A stretch of 64,000 bases of DNA from Planctomycetota bacterium (GTDB lineage: Bacteria; Planctomycetota; UBA1135): NCBI GenBank assembly GCA_004295085.1, contig SHNF01000009.1, forward strand, positions 310,001-374,000. Direction: 5' to 3'. The notes below the pieces were generated by a model. That model saw nothing but the letters and a program-made list of their open reading frames with translations. It was not told where the DNA came from and ran no database searches. Positions 8,009 to 17,318 of the stretch are shown piece after piece. The translations under genes and the position numbers were made by a program. The stretch's first letter is position 1. The number at the start of each line of letters is the position of its first letter.

Positions 8009-8121
8009 GGCGACTCCGGAGACGGTCTCTCGCTGCGCGCATTCCATCCGGCATTCTTGCGGCGACGGGCGCTCGCGTCCTGGCGCCGCTTCTCTTCCCC
8101 TCGTTCTGACACCACGACCCG

Positions 8122-9609
8122 ATGCGAGCTCTACTCTGCATTCTTTTCGCGACCTTGACTCCGCACCTGGCCGCAGCTTCGCCCGCGCGCCAGTCCGCCC
8201 CGCCTCCAGGACAAGGCTCCGCATTCCAGAAGGCGTACTACCTCGCCGGGCAGGTCCTGGACGATGACCTCAATCCCATCGCCGGCGCCTGCGTTCAGCT
8301 TCTCGGCTACGGCATCACCGCGAGCACCGGCGTGGACGGGACCTACCGCATCACCTTGCAGGAGGACGCGCCTGCGGGTTTCTTCCTGCTGCAAGCCACC
8401 GCGCCCGCCTTCGGCAGCAGCTTCCAGCAGGTCTACATTCCGCAGGCCAGGCGCATCGACATCTCGGAGATGGTCCTCGAGCACGCGCCGGTCTACCGAT
8501 CCGACGCTCCGGGCGCGCCGGCCACGGCGCATCGCTACCTCCGCGGCCTGCCTGGGCCCGGCACTCCCGAGCGGCCATCCGACTACGAGGTCGACCCCTG
8601 CCTGCGCCATGACTTCAGCTTCGTCCTGCAGCGCCGCAACGGGTGGGTGTCCAAGCGCCTCGGCACCGGTCCGGACCAAGATGTCAGCCCGGACGGCACT
8701 TACGCGGTGCGAGTCCCGGCGGGCGTGCGCGTGAACGGCCGCGTGTGCGTGACCCGCGTGCCGGGAGTCTCCGCCTCCCGCTACGACGCCTTCGATGCCG
8801 CCCCTGGCACGTCGTTCGCTCACTACTACCTCGGCTTCGAAGTGGTGTTGATCGATGACCAGAACAACGTCCTGACGAACCCGGGCTTCAGCGGCTTGAT
8901 CGACGTCGAGGTCCGGCAGGCCTCCCTGGAGCTGGCTCCCGGGTGGTTCCTCAAGCTCGAGCGCCTGGCCTGGCAGGATCTCAGCGGCGCGCGCTTCGCC
9001 GTGGAGCCCGCGGCCTCCGTGGACTGGAACGAACTGGACGGTCGCTACGTCTTCCGCCTGCCGCATTTCTCCACCTGGGTCGGCGGCACCGGCTCGTGGA
9101 ACACCGAGACCGTGTACGACCGCAGCTCGGGCTCCTCCGCACCGAAGCCCTCGCCCCCACCGGCCCAGAACCCGGCGCGACGCTACGAGCCGCGCAGTGA
9201 GAAGTCGAAGGTCCTGGAGGCATCGATTCCGGTCCAGTGCGGCAAGCCCTTCGGATACTACGAGGTGAATATTGCCAAAGGGGACATTCTGACCTGGGGG
9301 CTGGCGTTCTCGGCCAACGTCGAGTTGTTGCGCTGGTGGCCGGCACTGGCGGTGGAGCTGGGCTTGAACGCCAGCATGAACGGCACGGGCACGCGCACGC
9401 GCGAAGTGAGGAAGGGCATCGGCGGGCAAGGCCAGGTCTATGACGAGCACTTCAGTGGCACCGTAGAGCTGTGGATGCTGCGCAACAAGGTGTGGCTGGT
9501 CGAGATCCTGCCGGACGGATCGGAGAAGGAGGTCCCGGGGAGCAAGATGGAGGTCGAGGAGGGAGCCGAGGTGATTGCCATTGACGACGGGACCGGCCAG
9601 GACTGCTGA
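8122..9609 (+). CDS. Secreted protein with carboxypeptidase-regulatory-like domain
   Basis: 495 residues with a signal peptide (MRALLCILFATLTPHLAAASP). Residues about 45-110 (LAGQVLDDDLNPIAGACVQLLGYGITASTGVDGTYRITL) form a CarboxypepD_reg-type beta-sandwich module. The rest is beta-rich with no enzyme motif. Several Cys (including VQCGKPFGY and the C-terminal QDC) may form disulfides. It lies downstream of the operator cluster at 7954-7987, so it is a candidate target of the XRE/ImmA switch. A strong intrinsic terminator follows. Function unknown. Confidence 0.75.
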   Translation: MRALLCILFATLTPHLAAASPARQSAPPPGQGSAFQKAYYLAGQVLDDDLNPIAGACVQLLGYGITASTGVDGTYRITLQEDAPAGFFLLQATAPAFGSSFQQVYIPQARRIDISEMVLEHAPVYRSDAPGAPATAHRYLRGLPGPGTPERPSDYEVDPCLRHDFSFVLQRRNGWVSKRLGTGPDQDVSPDGTYAVRVPAGVRVNGRVCVTRVPGVSASRYDAFDAAPGTSFAHYYLGFEVVLIDDQNNVLTNPGFSGLIDVEVRQASLELAPGWFLKLERLAWQDLSGARFAVEPAASVDWNELDGRYVFRLPHFSTWVGGTGSWNTETVYDRSSGSSAPKPSPPPAQNPARRYEPRSEKSKVLEASIPVQCGKPFGYYEVNIAKGDILTWGLAFSANVELLRWWPALAVELGLNASMNGTGTRTREVRKGIGGQGQVYDEHFSGTVELWMLRNKVWLVEILPDGSEKEVPGSKMEVEEGAEVIAIDDGTGQDC

Positions 9610-9646
9610 GGCCAGGCCGCCGGCGCCCCCCTGGGATTGGTTGGTT

Positions 9647-9680
9647 CCGGCGTGCGCCTGCCCGGGCGCACGCCGGTTTT
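9647..9680 (+). terminator. Intrinsic terminator
   Basis: CCGGCGTGCGCC (9647-9658) pairs perfectly with GGCGCACGCCGG (9665-9676) around a 6-base loop and is followed by TTTT. It ends the transcript of the 8122 gene and insulates the AlkD-like gene downstream. Confidence 0.8.
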
Positions 9681-9720
9681 CGCCCTGGTAAAGTGGTGGA
9701 GAGAGACCAGGAAGGCCCGG

Positions 9721-10428
9721 ATGCAGCTCAACGAATTGATGACGGAACTGGAGCGCCGCGGCAGCGAGCAGACGCGCAAGATCTACCGCAACCAGGGCGT
9801 CCAATGCGCGATGTACGGCGTCAAGATCGGCGACCTGAAGGTGATCGCCAAGAAGATCAAGGGCGACCAGGCGCTGGCGCTGGAGCTGTTCCGCACCGGC
9901 AACATGGACGCGATGTACCTCGCGGGGCTGGTGGCAAACGGCGGCAAGATGTCCCGCAAGGAGCTGGAAGGATGGGCGCGGGCGGCGTCGTCCCCGATGA
10001 TCGCGGAGTACACCGTGGCCTGGGTGGCGTCCGAGAGCCCGCACGCCCGCGAGCTGGCGCTGGAGTGGATCGATTCCTCGATGGAATCCATGGCCTGCGC
10101 CGGATGGAACACCTACTCGGCGCTGCTCGCGGTCCGGCCCGACTCCGAGCTGGACCTGGACGAGATCGAAGGCCTGCTCCGGCGCGTGGAGAAGGGCATC
10201 CACAAGGCGCCCAACCGCGTGCGTTACTGCATGAACAACTTCGTCATCGCGGTCGGCGGTTCGGTCAAGCCGCTGCTCGCCAAGGCCAAGGCCGTGGCCA
10301 AGCGCATCGGCAAGGTGGAGGTGGACATGGGCAAGACCGCGTGCGAGGTCCCGCCCGCGTTCGACACCATCGCCAAGATCGAATCCATGGGCCGCGTCGG
10401 CACCAAGCGCAAGACCGCCAAGTGCTAG
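9721..10428 (+). CDS. AlkD-like DNA alkylation repair / HEAT-like protein
   Basis: 235 residues from ATG 9721, chosen for the AGGAAGG ribosome site just upstream. MYGVKIGDLKVIAKKIKGD and the following helical repeats (AMYLAGLVANGGKMSRKELEGWA, WVASESPHARELALEWI) match the DNA alkylation repair family (HEAT-like glycosylases that excise bulky or charged alkyl bases). The family includes members without glycosylase activity; I cannot confirm the catalytic Asp. The stop codon overlaps that of the convergent NifS-like gene in a shared CTAG (10425-10428), so the two genes have no room for a terminator between them. Confidence 0.75.
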   Translation: MQLNELMTELERRGSEQTRKIYRNQGVQCAMYGVKIGDLKVIAKKIKGDQALALELFRTGNMDAMYLAGLVANGGKMSRKELEGWARAASSPMIAEYTVAWVASESPHARELALEWIDSSMESMACAGWNTYSALLAVRPDSELDLDEIEGLLRRVEKGIHKAPNRVRYCMNNFVIAVGGSVKPLLAKAKAVAKRIGKVEVDMGKTACEVPPAFDTIAKIESMGRVGTKRKTAKC

Positions 10429-11606
10429 ACGGCGGCCAGGCAGCGCCGCAAGGCGCCGGCGGCGCGCTGGAGGTCGTCAGCGGTCTCGCCGCCGTCCAGC
10501 GAGAAGCGCAGGACGGAGCCGCGCAGGTGCTTGGGGCACTGGATGGCGATGAGCACCGGTGATTCGGCCGGCCCGTGGCTGTGGCAGGCGCTGCCGCTGC
10601 CGACGTACACGCCTTCGGCTTCCATCCGGTGCAGCAGTGGCTCGGCCAGAGCGCCGGGCACGGCCACGGCGAGGATGGAGGGGAGCATCTCCTCCTCACG
10701 CTCGGCGCCGAGAGGGACGAGGTCGGGGACCGCGTCGCGCAGCAGCGCGAGCAGGCGCGCGCGCCGGTCGAGGTAGCGGCGCGGCTCGGCCTGCAGGCGC
10801 GCGCGCCGTGCTGCCGCGGCGGCGGCGAAGGCCGCGGCGCCGGCCACGTTCTCGGTGCCGCCGCGCAGGCCGCCCTCGTGGCCGGCGCCCGGCGTCAGGG
10901 GCTGCGGCAGCGGGCCGTCTTCGCGCAGCAGCAGCGCGGCGCAGCCGCGCACGCCTCCCAGCTTGTGCGCCGCGACGGCGACGGCGTCGGCGCCCAGCTC
11001 GTCCAGGGGCGTCGCGAGCTTGCCGGCCGCCTGCACGGCGTCCACGTGGAAGGCGGCGCCGGGCGCCAGGTTGCGCGTGAGCGCCGCCAGCTCGCGGATG
11101 GGATTGAGTCCGCCCAGCTCGTTGTTGGCCCACTGGATGACGACCAGGGCGACGCCAGGGCCGAGCAGGGGCCGCAGCCCTGCGGGCCGCACGATGCCGG
11201 CGCCGTCCACGGGCACGGAATCGACCTGGAAGCCTTGCGGGACCAGGGCTTTGGCCGCCTCCTTGGCCGAAGGGTGCTCGATTGCGCCCACCAGCACGCG
11301 CGGCCTGCCGCCGCAGGCGCGCGCGGCGGCCGGTCCCAGCCGGCGCGCCAGACCCTGGATGCCGAGGTAGTTGCCCTCGGTGCCGGTCCCGGTCCAGACC
11401 ACGCGGTAGCGATCGGCGCCGAGGGCTGCGCGCAGGTCCTGCCGCGCCCGCTCCAGGCGGCGCGCGGCGGCGGCGCCGGCGGCGTGCAGGGAGGACGGGT
11501 TGGCATAGGCCTCTCGCGCCGCCTGCTCGAACGCCGCCATGGCTTCCGCCAGGACCGGCGCGGTGGCGGCGTGGTCCAGGTAAAGGGGCCTAACGTCGGC
11601 GGGCAT
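10425..11606 (-). CDS. Cysteine desulfurase-like PLP enzyme (NifS/IscS family)
   Basis: 393 residues, full length. PLP-binding features: TGTGTEGN (residues 72-79), HVDAVQ with His187 and Asp189, and AAHKLGG with Lys215, the Schiff-base lysine. The persulfide Cys is Cys341 in GSGSACHSHGPAES. The HPS motif (His111) is also present. It would supply sulfur from L-cysteine for Fe-S clusters or tRNA thiolation. No IscU, SUF or MnmA gene is adjacent, so the acceptor is not indicated. It is divergent from pepP with a 40-base gap. Confidence 0.88.
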   Translation of the reverse strand: MPADVRPLYLDHAATAPVLAEAMAAFEQAAREAYANPSSLHAAGAAAARRLERARQDLRAALGADRYRVVWTGTGTEGNYLGIQGLARRLGPAAARACGGRPRVLVGAIEHPSAKEAAKALVPQGFQVDSVPVDGAGIVRPAGLRPLLGPGVALVVIQWANNELGGLNPIRELAALTRNLAPGAAFHVDAVQAAGKLATPLDELGADAVAVAAHKLGGVRGCAALLLREDGPLPQPLTPGAGHEGGLRGGTENVAGAAAFAAAAAARRARLQAEPRRYLDRRARLLALLRDAVPDLVPLGAEREEEMLPSILAVAVPGALAEPLLHRMEAEGVYVGSGSACHSHGPAESPVLIAIQCPKHLRGSVLRFSLDGGETADDLQRAAGALRRCLAAV

Positions 11607-11646
11607 CGCCCGTCAGCGTAGCGCCTTAGAATCCGGGGATCCTGCC

Positions 11647-12993
11647 ATGCTCGCACTCTCCCTCCTTCTCGCACTCGCGCCGCTGCCGCAGCAGAACCCT
11701 GAGGACGGCCGCGGACAGAGCCTGTTCACCAAGGAATGGCACGCCGGCCGCCGCGCCGCGCTGATGGACCAGGTGAAGGAGGGAGTCATCGTGATCCGCG
11801 GCGCCGGCACCCAGGCCGACTACCGCGAGTTCCGCCAGGACAACGACTTCTGGTACTTCACCGGCGTCACCACGCCGAACGCGGTGCTGGTGCTCGTGCC
11901 GGACAAGAAAGAGGAGTACCTGCTGGTGCCCCCGGCCAGTCCCGGCTCAGAGATGTGGCTGGGCGATCTCATCGATCCGGAGGAGGCCGGGAAGATCACC
12001 GGCATCGCGAAGTGCCTGCCGCTGGGCAAGGGCGGGGACAACGCCAGCGGCTTCGAAGCGCTCGTGGCGGACCTGGCCAGGAAGCACAAGACCTTCTATG
12101 CGCCGCTGGCGCCGGCCGAGAACTGGATGATGAGCCGCGACAACCTCGAACAGGCCATGACCTCGATCGAGCACGACCCCTTCGACGGCCGCCTGTCGCG
12201 GGAGCGGCAGTTCGCGCAGGTGCTGGAGGAGAAACTCGGCGTGAAGGTCCAGAACCTGTCGGACATCCTGGACGGGATGCGACTGGTGAAGACCGAGGCG
12301 GAGATCGAGGCGCTGCGCGAGGCCTGCCGCATCTCCGGCCTGGGCCACGCCGCCGCCATGCGCGAGAGCCGGCCCGGCTTGTACGAGTGGCAGGTGGGCG
12401 CCGTCATGACCAACGAGTACTACCGCAACGGCGCCATGGGCCCGGGCTACCTGGCCATCGTCGGCTCCGGGCCGAACGCGTGCATCCTGCACTATCCCGA
12501 GGCGAAGCGGCAGATCCAGGAGGGCGACGTGGTCCTCATCGACTACGCCGCGGAGTTCAACCACTACGTGTCCGACATCACGCGCAGCTGGCCGGTGAGC
12601 GCCAAGTTCACCGACCGCCAGCGCGAGGTGTACCAGGCGGTGTTCGATGCCCAGGAAGCCGCCTTCAAGGAGTGCAAGCCGGGCAAGACCCTGGGCGACG
12701 TGGACCGCGCCGCCCGCGCACTGCTGTCCGAGCGCGGTTTCAAGGGCCGCGCCTTCCCGCACGGCACCAGCCACTGGATCGGCATGTCCGTGCACGACGT
12801 GGGCAGCTACAACGTCACCCTGCAGCCCGGCATGGTGTTCACCGTGGAGCCCGGTGTGTACCTGCCCAAGGAGCAGCTGGGCGTGCGCATCGAGGACGTG
12901 GTGGCGATCACCGAGACCGGCTACGACCTGCTGAGTGCCGGCATTCCGCGCACCGTGGAGGAAGTCGAAGCCCTCCGCGGCGCCATTCAGTAG
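11647..12993 (+). CDS. pepP: Xaa-Pro aminopeptidase (M24B), exported
   Basis: 448 residues. A short hydrophobic leader (MLALSLLLALAPLPQQ) suggests export. An N-terminal aminopeptidase-P domain (residues about 25-180) precedes the pita-bread catalytic domain. All five metal ligands can be placed: Asp299, Asp310, His376, Glu401 and Glu416, with the supporting His383 in VHDVG. It removes N-terminal residues preceding proline, probably in the periplasm. Its stop overlaps that of the convergent M1 aminopeptidase gene by seven bases, putting two exported aminopeptidases side by side. Confidence 0.93.
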   Translation: MLALSLLLALAPLPQQNPEDGRGQSLFTKEWHAGRRAALMDQVKEGVIVIRGAGTQADYREFRQDNDFWYFTGVTTPNAVLVLVPDKKEEYLLVPPASPGSEMWLGDLIDPEEAGKITGIAKCLPLGKGGDNASGFEALVADLARKHKTFYAPLAPAENWMMSRDNLEQAMTSIEHDPFDGRLSRERQFAQVLEEKLGVKVQNLSDILDGMRLVKTEAEIEALREACRISGLGHAAAMRESRPGLYEWQVGAVMTNEYYRNGAMGPGYLAIVGSGPNACILHYPEAKRQIQEGDVVLIDYAAEFNHYVSDITRSWPVSAKFTDRQREVYQAVFDAQEAAFKECKPGKTLGDVDRAARALLSERGFKGRAFPHGTSHWIGMSVHDVGSYNVTLQPGMVFTVEPGVYLPKEQLGVRIEDVVAITETGYDLLSAGIPRTVEEVEALRGAIQ

Positions 12994-15272
12994 CCGGGAT
13001 CAGGGCTCGGCTCCCGCGGCGTGGCCGGAGCTGGTCCCTGGTCGGCGGCCGCGTCGAGCTGCTGCAGCGCCGCGGCCGCGGCCCGGTAGAGCTGGTTGCG
13101 CCACGAATGCTGCTCCGTGAGCCACTCGAGGTCGGTGCGGGCTTCCGCGGCCTTCCAGGCGGCGAACGTCTCGGCGCAGCCGATCACCACGGCGTAGCTC
13201 TTGTCGTTGCGCAGGGTGAAGCGCAGGGCCTCGAGCGTGCGTTCGTCCTGCGGGAGTTGCGCCAGGCTGCGCACGCAGGCCTCGCGTACCTGCGCGGACT
13301 CGTCGCGCAGGCCGCCGAGCAGGGCGGCGCGCGCCGACTCGCCGTGCGGGAGGAGGGCGGCGGCGGCGGCGGCCCGCAGCCCGGCTTCCTGCTTGCGATC
13401 CGCCAGCACGCGGCGCAGGCTGATGACGGCCGGTTCCGCCCCGGGGAGGCCGGCCAGCACGTCCAGCGCGCGGCGCCGGCAGGCGGCGTTCGGGTCGTTC
13501 TCGGCCTGGTACGCCCACCACTCGGCGGGCTTGGCGTGCTCGATCACCGCCGGCAGCACCGCGTCGGCATCGAACACGACGTTCAGAGGGCGCTCCGGCA
13601 GCGAGAACTCGATGCTCTGCTCCGCCGCCGTCACCTGGATGTCCTCGCGCAAGGCGATGCCGAAGTCGAAGTAGAACTGCAGACTGACCGGGACGCTGAA
13701 TATCGGCACGAGCTCATCGGTGGGCTGGGTCTGCCGCACCGTCAGGCGCAGGGTGGAGGTGGCCGGGGTCCAGTCCTGCGCGATCGTGAAGCGCGGGAAG
13801 CCGCCGCAATGGACCCACTGCTCGAACAGGCTGCGCAGGTTGCGGCCGGTGGCGTCGAAGATGGCGCGCTCGAAGTCCTGGGTCTCGACCAGGTCCCACT
13901 GGTGGCGGCGCACGTACAGCTCGATGGCGCGCCACCAGCCCTCGTCGCCGAGCTCGCGCCGGATCATGTGCAGGACGGCGGCGCCCTTGCTGTACACGTG
14001 ACTGCCGCCGCCCTCCTGCTTGCAGCGTGAGCGGAAGTCCTCCACCATGGGCAGGCGTGATTCGTCGCCAGCGCCGCCGGCGGCGGCGAGGTAGGAGCGG
14101 CGCACGTCCTCCATCTCCAGCTCGAAGTAGTCGTGGCCGAGCCGGTGCTCGTCGTACAGGCACTGGAAGTAGGTGGCGAAGCCCTCGTTCAGCCACAGCT
14201 CGTCCCAGCCGCGGCAGGTGAGCAGGTCGCCGAACCACTGGTGCGCCAGCTCGTGGGCCACCAGGCCGCGCGAGCTCTGGTCCAGGGCCGCGCGCGCATC
14301 GTGCAGCGTGCGGTCGGTCTGCGTGGTGGCTGTGATGTTCTCCATGCCGCCGTACAGAAACTCGCTGACCGCCACCTGGTCGTACTTCTCGTAGGGATAG
14401 GGCACGCCGATGGCGTCGCTGAAGAAGCTGAGCATCTGCGGCGTCTCACCGAAGGAGCGGCGCGCCGTGGCCGCGTCGCAGCCTTCCGGAACGTAGTAGC
14501 CGATGCGCTTGCCGCGCCAGGTGTCGAAGTAGGCTTCCCAGCGTCCGGCGGCCACGGAAATGAGATACGGAGCGAAGGCCTGGCGGAACTGCCAGTGCCA
14601 GGTGGCGGAGCCGTCGGTGCTCTGGCGCACGCCGAGCAGCGTGCCGTTGCTGACCACTTTCAGCCCGTCGAAGACCCGGAACCAGGCCTCGAAGCCGGCG
14701 CGGTCATTGGGGTAGTCCCACAGCGGGAACCAGTTGTGGTGATCTTCGTCCTGGCCCTGCGACCAGATCTGCGGCGACGGGCGCGGCGAGAACTCGGACC
14801 GCTCCACGAAGTACAGGCCCTTCTCGGGTTGCGCCCGGTAGCGCAAGCTGACCGACTCGGTCTCATCGCCGCGCAGGGGCACGGCGAACCAGATGCGCAG
14901 CCGGTCGTCCTCCTGCATCCAGCCCAGCGGGCGGTCGTGGCCGTCGTAGATGGCCTCGATCTCGAGGCCGTGCGCGTGCAGCGTCAGCGTCTCGGCTCCG
15001 CCGGGGAAGGCGCGCACCTCGCTGGTGGCCGTGCCGTACACGGACTTGTCGCGGTGGTCGAGGGTGAGGTCCAGCTCGATCTTGAGCAGGTCCACGTCCC
15101 GGTCGTAACCGTTCTGGCGCTGCGTGTCCGCGGCCAGCGGCCGGCGCGGCTGTGCTTCCGCCGGCGCCTGCGCCGGCGCGGAAGCGGACAGCAGCAAGAG
15201 AACGGCTGTCCACGTCGACCACGTCCAGTGCAGGGGGGGCTTGCGCAAGCGTGCCGGGGTCAGTGGATGCAA
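12987..15272 (-). CDS. M1 family aminopeptidase with C-terminal HEAT-like repeats, exported
   Basis: 761 residues. The start read is TTG 15272; a TTG at 15248 is possible. A signal peptide covers residues about 20-36 (WTAVLLLLSASAPAQA). The gluzincin core is complete: GGMEN (308-312) for substrate N-terminus binding and HELAHQW...LNEGFATY with zinc ligands His340, His344 and Glu363 and catalytic Glu341. The C-terminal about 200 residues look like helical HEAT-type repeats (PNAACRRRALDVLAGLPGAEPAVISLRRVLADRKQEAGLRAAAAAALL). It probably degrades peptides in the periplasm together with the neighbouring PepP. Confidence 0.93.
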   Translation of the reverse strand: MHPLTPARLRKPPLHWTWSTWTAVLLLLSASAPAQAPAEAQPRRPLAADTQRQNGYDRDVDLLKIELDLTLDHRDKSVYGTATSEVRAFPGGAETLTLHAHGLEIEAIYDGHDRPLGWMQEDDRLRIWFAVPLRGDETESVSLRYRAQPEKGLYFVERSEFSPRPSPQIWSQGQDEDHHNWFPLWDYPNDRAGFEAWFRVFDGLKVVSNGTLLGVRQSTDGSATWHWQFRQAFAPYLISVAAGRWEAYFDTWRGKRIGYYVPEGCDAATARRSFGETPQMLSFFSDAIGVPYPYEKYDQVAVSEFLYGGMENITATTQTDRTLHDARAALDQSSRGLVAHELAHQWFGDLLTCRGWDELWLNEGFATYFQCLYDEHRLGHDYFELEMEDVRRSYLAAAGGAGDESRLPMVEDFRSRCKQEGGGSHVYSKGAAVLHMIRRELGDEGWWRAIELYVRRHQWDLVETQDFERAIFDATGRNLRSLFEQWVHCGGFPRFTIAQDWTPATSTLRLTVRQTQPTDELVPIFSVPVSLQFYFDFGIALREDIQVTAAEQSIEFSLPERPLNVVFDADAVLPAVIEHAKPAEWWAYQAENDPNAACRRRALDVLAGLPGAEPAVISLRRVLADRKQEAGLRAAAAAALLPHGESARAALLGGLRDESAQVREACVRSLAQLPQDERTLEALRFTLRNDKSYAVVIGCAETFAAWKAAEARTDLEWLTEQHSWRNQLYRAAAAALQQLDAAADQGPAPATPREPSPDPGY

Positions 15273-15353
15273 CGCTGAGGTGGCTAGGATACGGACGTTC
15301 TCGGCGGTTGGCTGTGAGTCTTCGCAGGCGGCCGCGGAAGCAACACCACCGCG

Positions 15354-17318
15354 ATGCTCGCCTTCTTCACCACCCTCGCCGGCGCCGGCCTGGTCGGAGC
15401 CATTGACGTCGTCCTGGGCAGCTTGTGGGGCTCCAGCCCTCCCGATCCGCGCCAGCGCCTGTTCCTGGTGTTCGCCGGCAACGCCGTGGTGGCGGCGCTC
15501 GTGGGCTTGTGGGCGGCGCGCCGGCGCTGGAGTCCGGAGACCGCTTTCTGGGCGGGAGCCCTGCTGGCCTGCGGGCCGCTGCTCGGCCAGTGGATCGGCG
15601 GCATCTGGCTGGGCCTGCCGCTCGGCCTGCTCGGAGTGCTCCTCGCTCCGCGCCTGCGCCTGCGCGGCGCCACTCCCGCGCGCGCGCTGCTGCCGTTCGC
15701 GGCGCTGCCGCTGCTGGCGCCGCCGCTGGCCTGGCTGGCTCTGCCCGCGGCGCGCGATCCGCTGCCCAAGCCGCCGCCCCCGCCGCTGGCGGAGTCCACC
15801 GCCGAGCGTCCGGCCGCCGTCTCGCCCGACCAGCCGGACGTCGTCCTCATCGTCGCCGACACGCTGCGCGCCGACGCCCTACTGGAGCCGGACCTGGACA
15901 CGCCGCACCTGGACCGCATGCGCGCCCGCGGGGTCTGGGCCGCGGCCGGCCGGGCGCCGTGCAATCAGACCCTCCCCAGCCACCTGTCGCTGCTGACGGG
16001 CCTCGAGATCGAGAAAGTGGGCATGCGCAACAACATCCACAACTGGCCCACGGCCCAGCAGCTGCGGGAGCGCTGGAACTGCGTGCCCGTGGCCGAGCGC
16101 TTCCGCCGCGCCGGCTACCGCACCGCCGCCGTGGCCAGCAACCCGCTGCTCAGCATGGTGGACACCCGGGCCGGACACCAGGAGTTCCGTGAGGGCTTCG
16201 AGACCTGGGACGGCTACGAGTCGGCCGAGCCCTGGCGCGCCGTGGTGCTGTGGATGAACGACGGCAGCTGGATCGGCTACCTGACCAACATCCCGGGGCT
16301 GCGCCCGCTGCGCAACCGCACCTTGCGCGAGATCCTGGATCCCAACCGCCTGCGCGTCTACCGGCGCAGCGTGCGCGAGGGCGAGCGCACCCTGCAAGGC
16401 GCCCTGCACGCCCTGGACGGCCTCACCGGCAACCCGCAGCCGTACTTCCTGCTCGTGCACTTCATGGACCCGCACTCGCCCTACGTGGCGCCCGCGCCAT
16501 TCCGCGGGCGCGAGCACGACAGCGGGCAGCCGCCGGCCGGACTGGGCACCGGGCCCGAGTGGGAGTACGACGCGATCGTGGAGCTGCGCCAGGCCTTGCG
16601 CCAGGGCCGCTACCAGGAGCGCGAGCAGGCGCTGGCCGCCTGGCTGCACGACCTCTATCGCGAGGAAGTCTTGTACCTGGACGACCTCGTGGGCCGTGTC
16701 GCGGAGCGCGTGGACGCCAGCGGGCGCCCCACCCTGGTGCTCTTCACATCGGACCACGGCGAGAGCTTCGGCGCGCACCTGCAGGTGGAGCACGGCGGCT
16801 CCTTGTACGAGGATGAGCTGGCCATCCCCTTCCTCCTGTACGGCCCCGGCGTCCCCCAGGACCGCGCGCTCGCCGGGACCCCGCAGCTCGTGGACGCCGC
16901 GCGCACGCTGCTGGAGCTGGCCGGCCTGGACACCGCGCACACCGACGGGCGCAACGTGCTGAAGGACGACCTGGGCCGCCCCACCTTCTCGGTCATGCTG
17001 GGGCGCATCGCCGTGGGCGACGGCCGCTGGAAGCTGCACTGCACGGCGAGCTACGGCGAGTCGCCGGAGCCCGGCCAGTACGACTTCGTGCCGGTGGAGC
17101 TGTACGACCTGGAAAGCGATCCCGGCGAGCTCCACAACCTGCTGGACCAGCAGCCCGAGCTCCGCCGCTCCCTGGAGCAGTTCGGGCGGCAGCGCCTGGA
17201 GTTCGACCTGCTGCCGCATCTGCCGCGGCGCAAGATTCCGGAGCGCCAGCAGGAAAACTTGAAGGACCTCGGGTACGTTGGTGGGGACGAGGAGACTCCC
17301 TCCCCCGAGCAGCCATGA
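15354..17318 (+). CDS. Membrane-anchored sulfatase-like hydrolase with Thr nucleophile
   Basis: 654 residues. The first about 140 residues hold several hydrophobic segments, then a Pro-rich linker, then an alkaline-phosphatase-superfamily domain starting at DVVLIVADTLRAD (Asp169 as metal ligand). Instead of the C/S-x-P-x-R sulfatase signature it has T-L-P-S-H at 206-210 (within NQTLPSHLSLLTG), so it cannot carry formylglycine; Thr206 is the likely nucleophile. FTSDHGES (Asp467, His468) supplies further metal ligands. The C-terminus has the usual LYDLESDPGELHNL. The true substrate could be a sulfate, phosphate or phosphodiester. It overlaps the next gene by ATGA. Confidence 0.85.
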   Translation: MLAFFTTLAGAGLVGAIDVVLGSLWGSSPPDPRQRLFLVFAGNAVVAALVGLWAARRRWSPETAFWAGALLACGPLLGQWIGGIWLGLPLGLLGVLLAPRLRLRGATPARALLPFAALPLLAPPLAWLALPAARDPLPKPPPPPLAESTAERPAAVSPDQPDVVLIVADTLRADALLEPDLDTPHLDRMRARGVWAAAGRAPCNQTLPSHLSLLTGLEIEKVGMRNNIHNWPTAQQLRERWNCVPVAERFRRAGYRTAAVASNPLLSMVDTRAGHQEFREGFETWDGYESAEPWRAVVLWMNDGSWIGYLTNIPGLRPLRNRTLREILDPNRLRVYRRSVREGERTLQGALHALDGLTGNPQPYFLLVHFMDPHSPYVAPAPFRGREHDSGQPPAGLGTGPEWEYDAIVELRQALRQGRYQEREQALAAWLHDLYREEVLYLDDLVGRVAERVDASGRPTLVLFTSDHGESFGAHLQVEHGGSLYEDELAIPFLLYGPGVPQDRALAGTPQLVDAARTLLELAGLDTAHTDGRNVLKDDLGRPTFSVMLGRIAVGDGRWKLHCTASYGESPEPGQYDFVPVELYDLESDPGELHNLLDQQPELRRSLEQFGRQRLEFDLLPHLPRRKIPERQQENLKDLGYVGGDEETPSPEQP

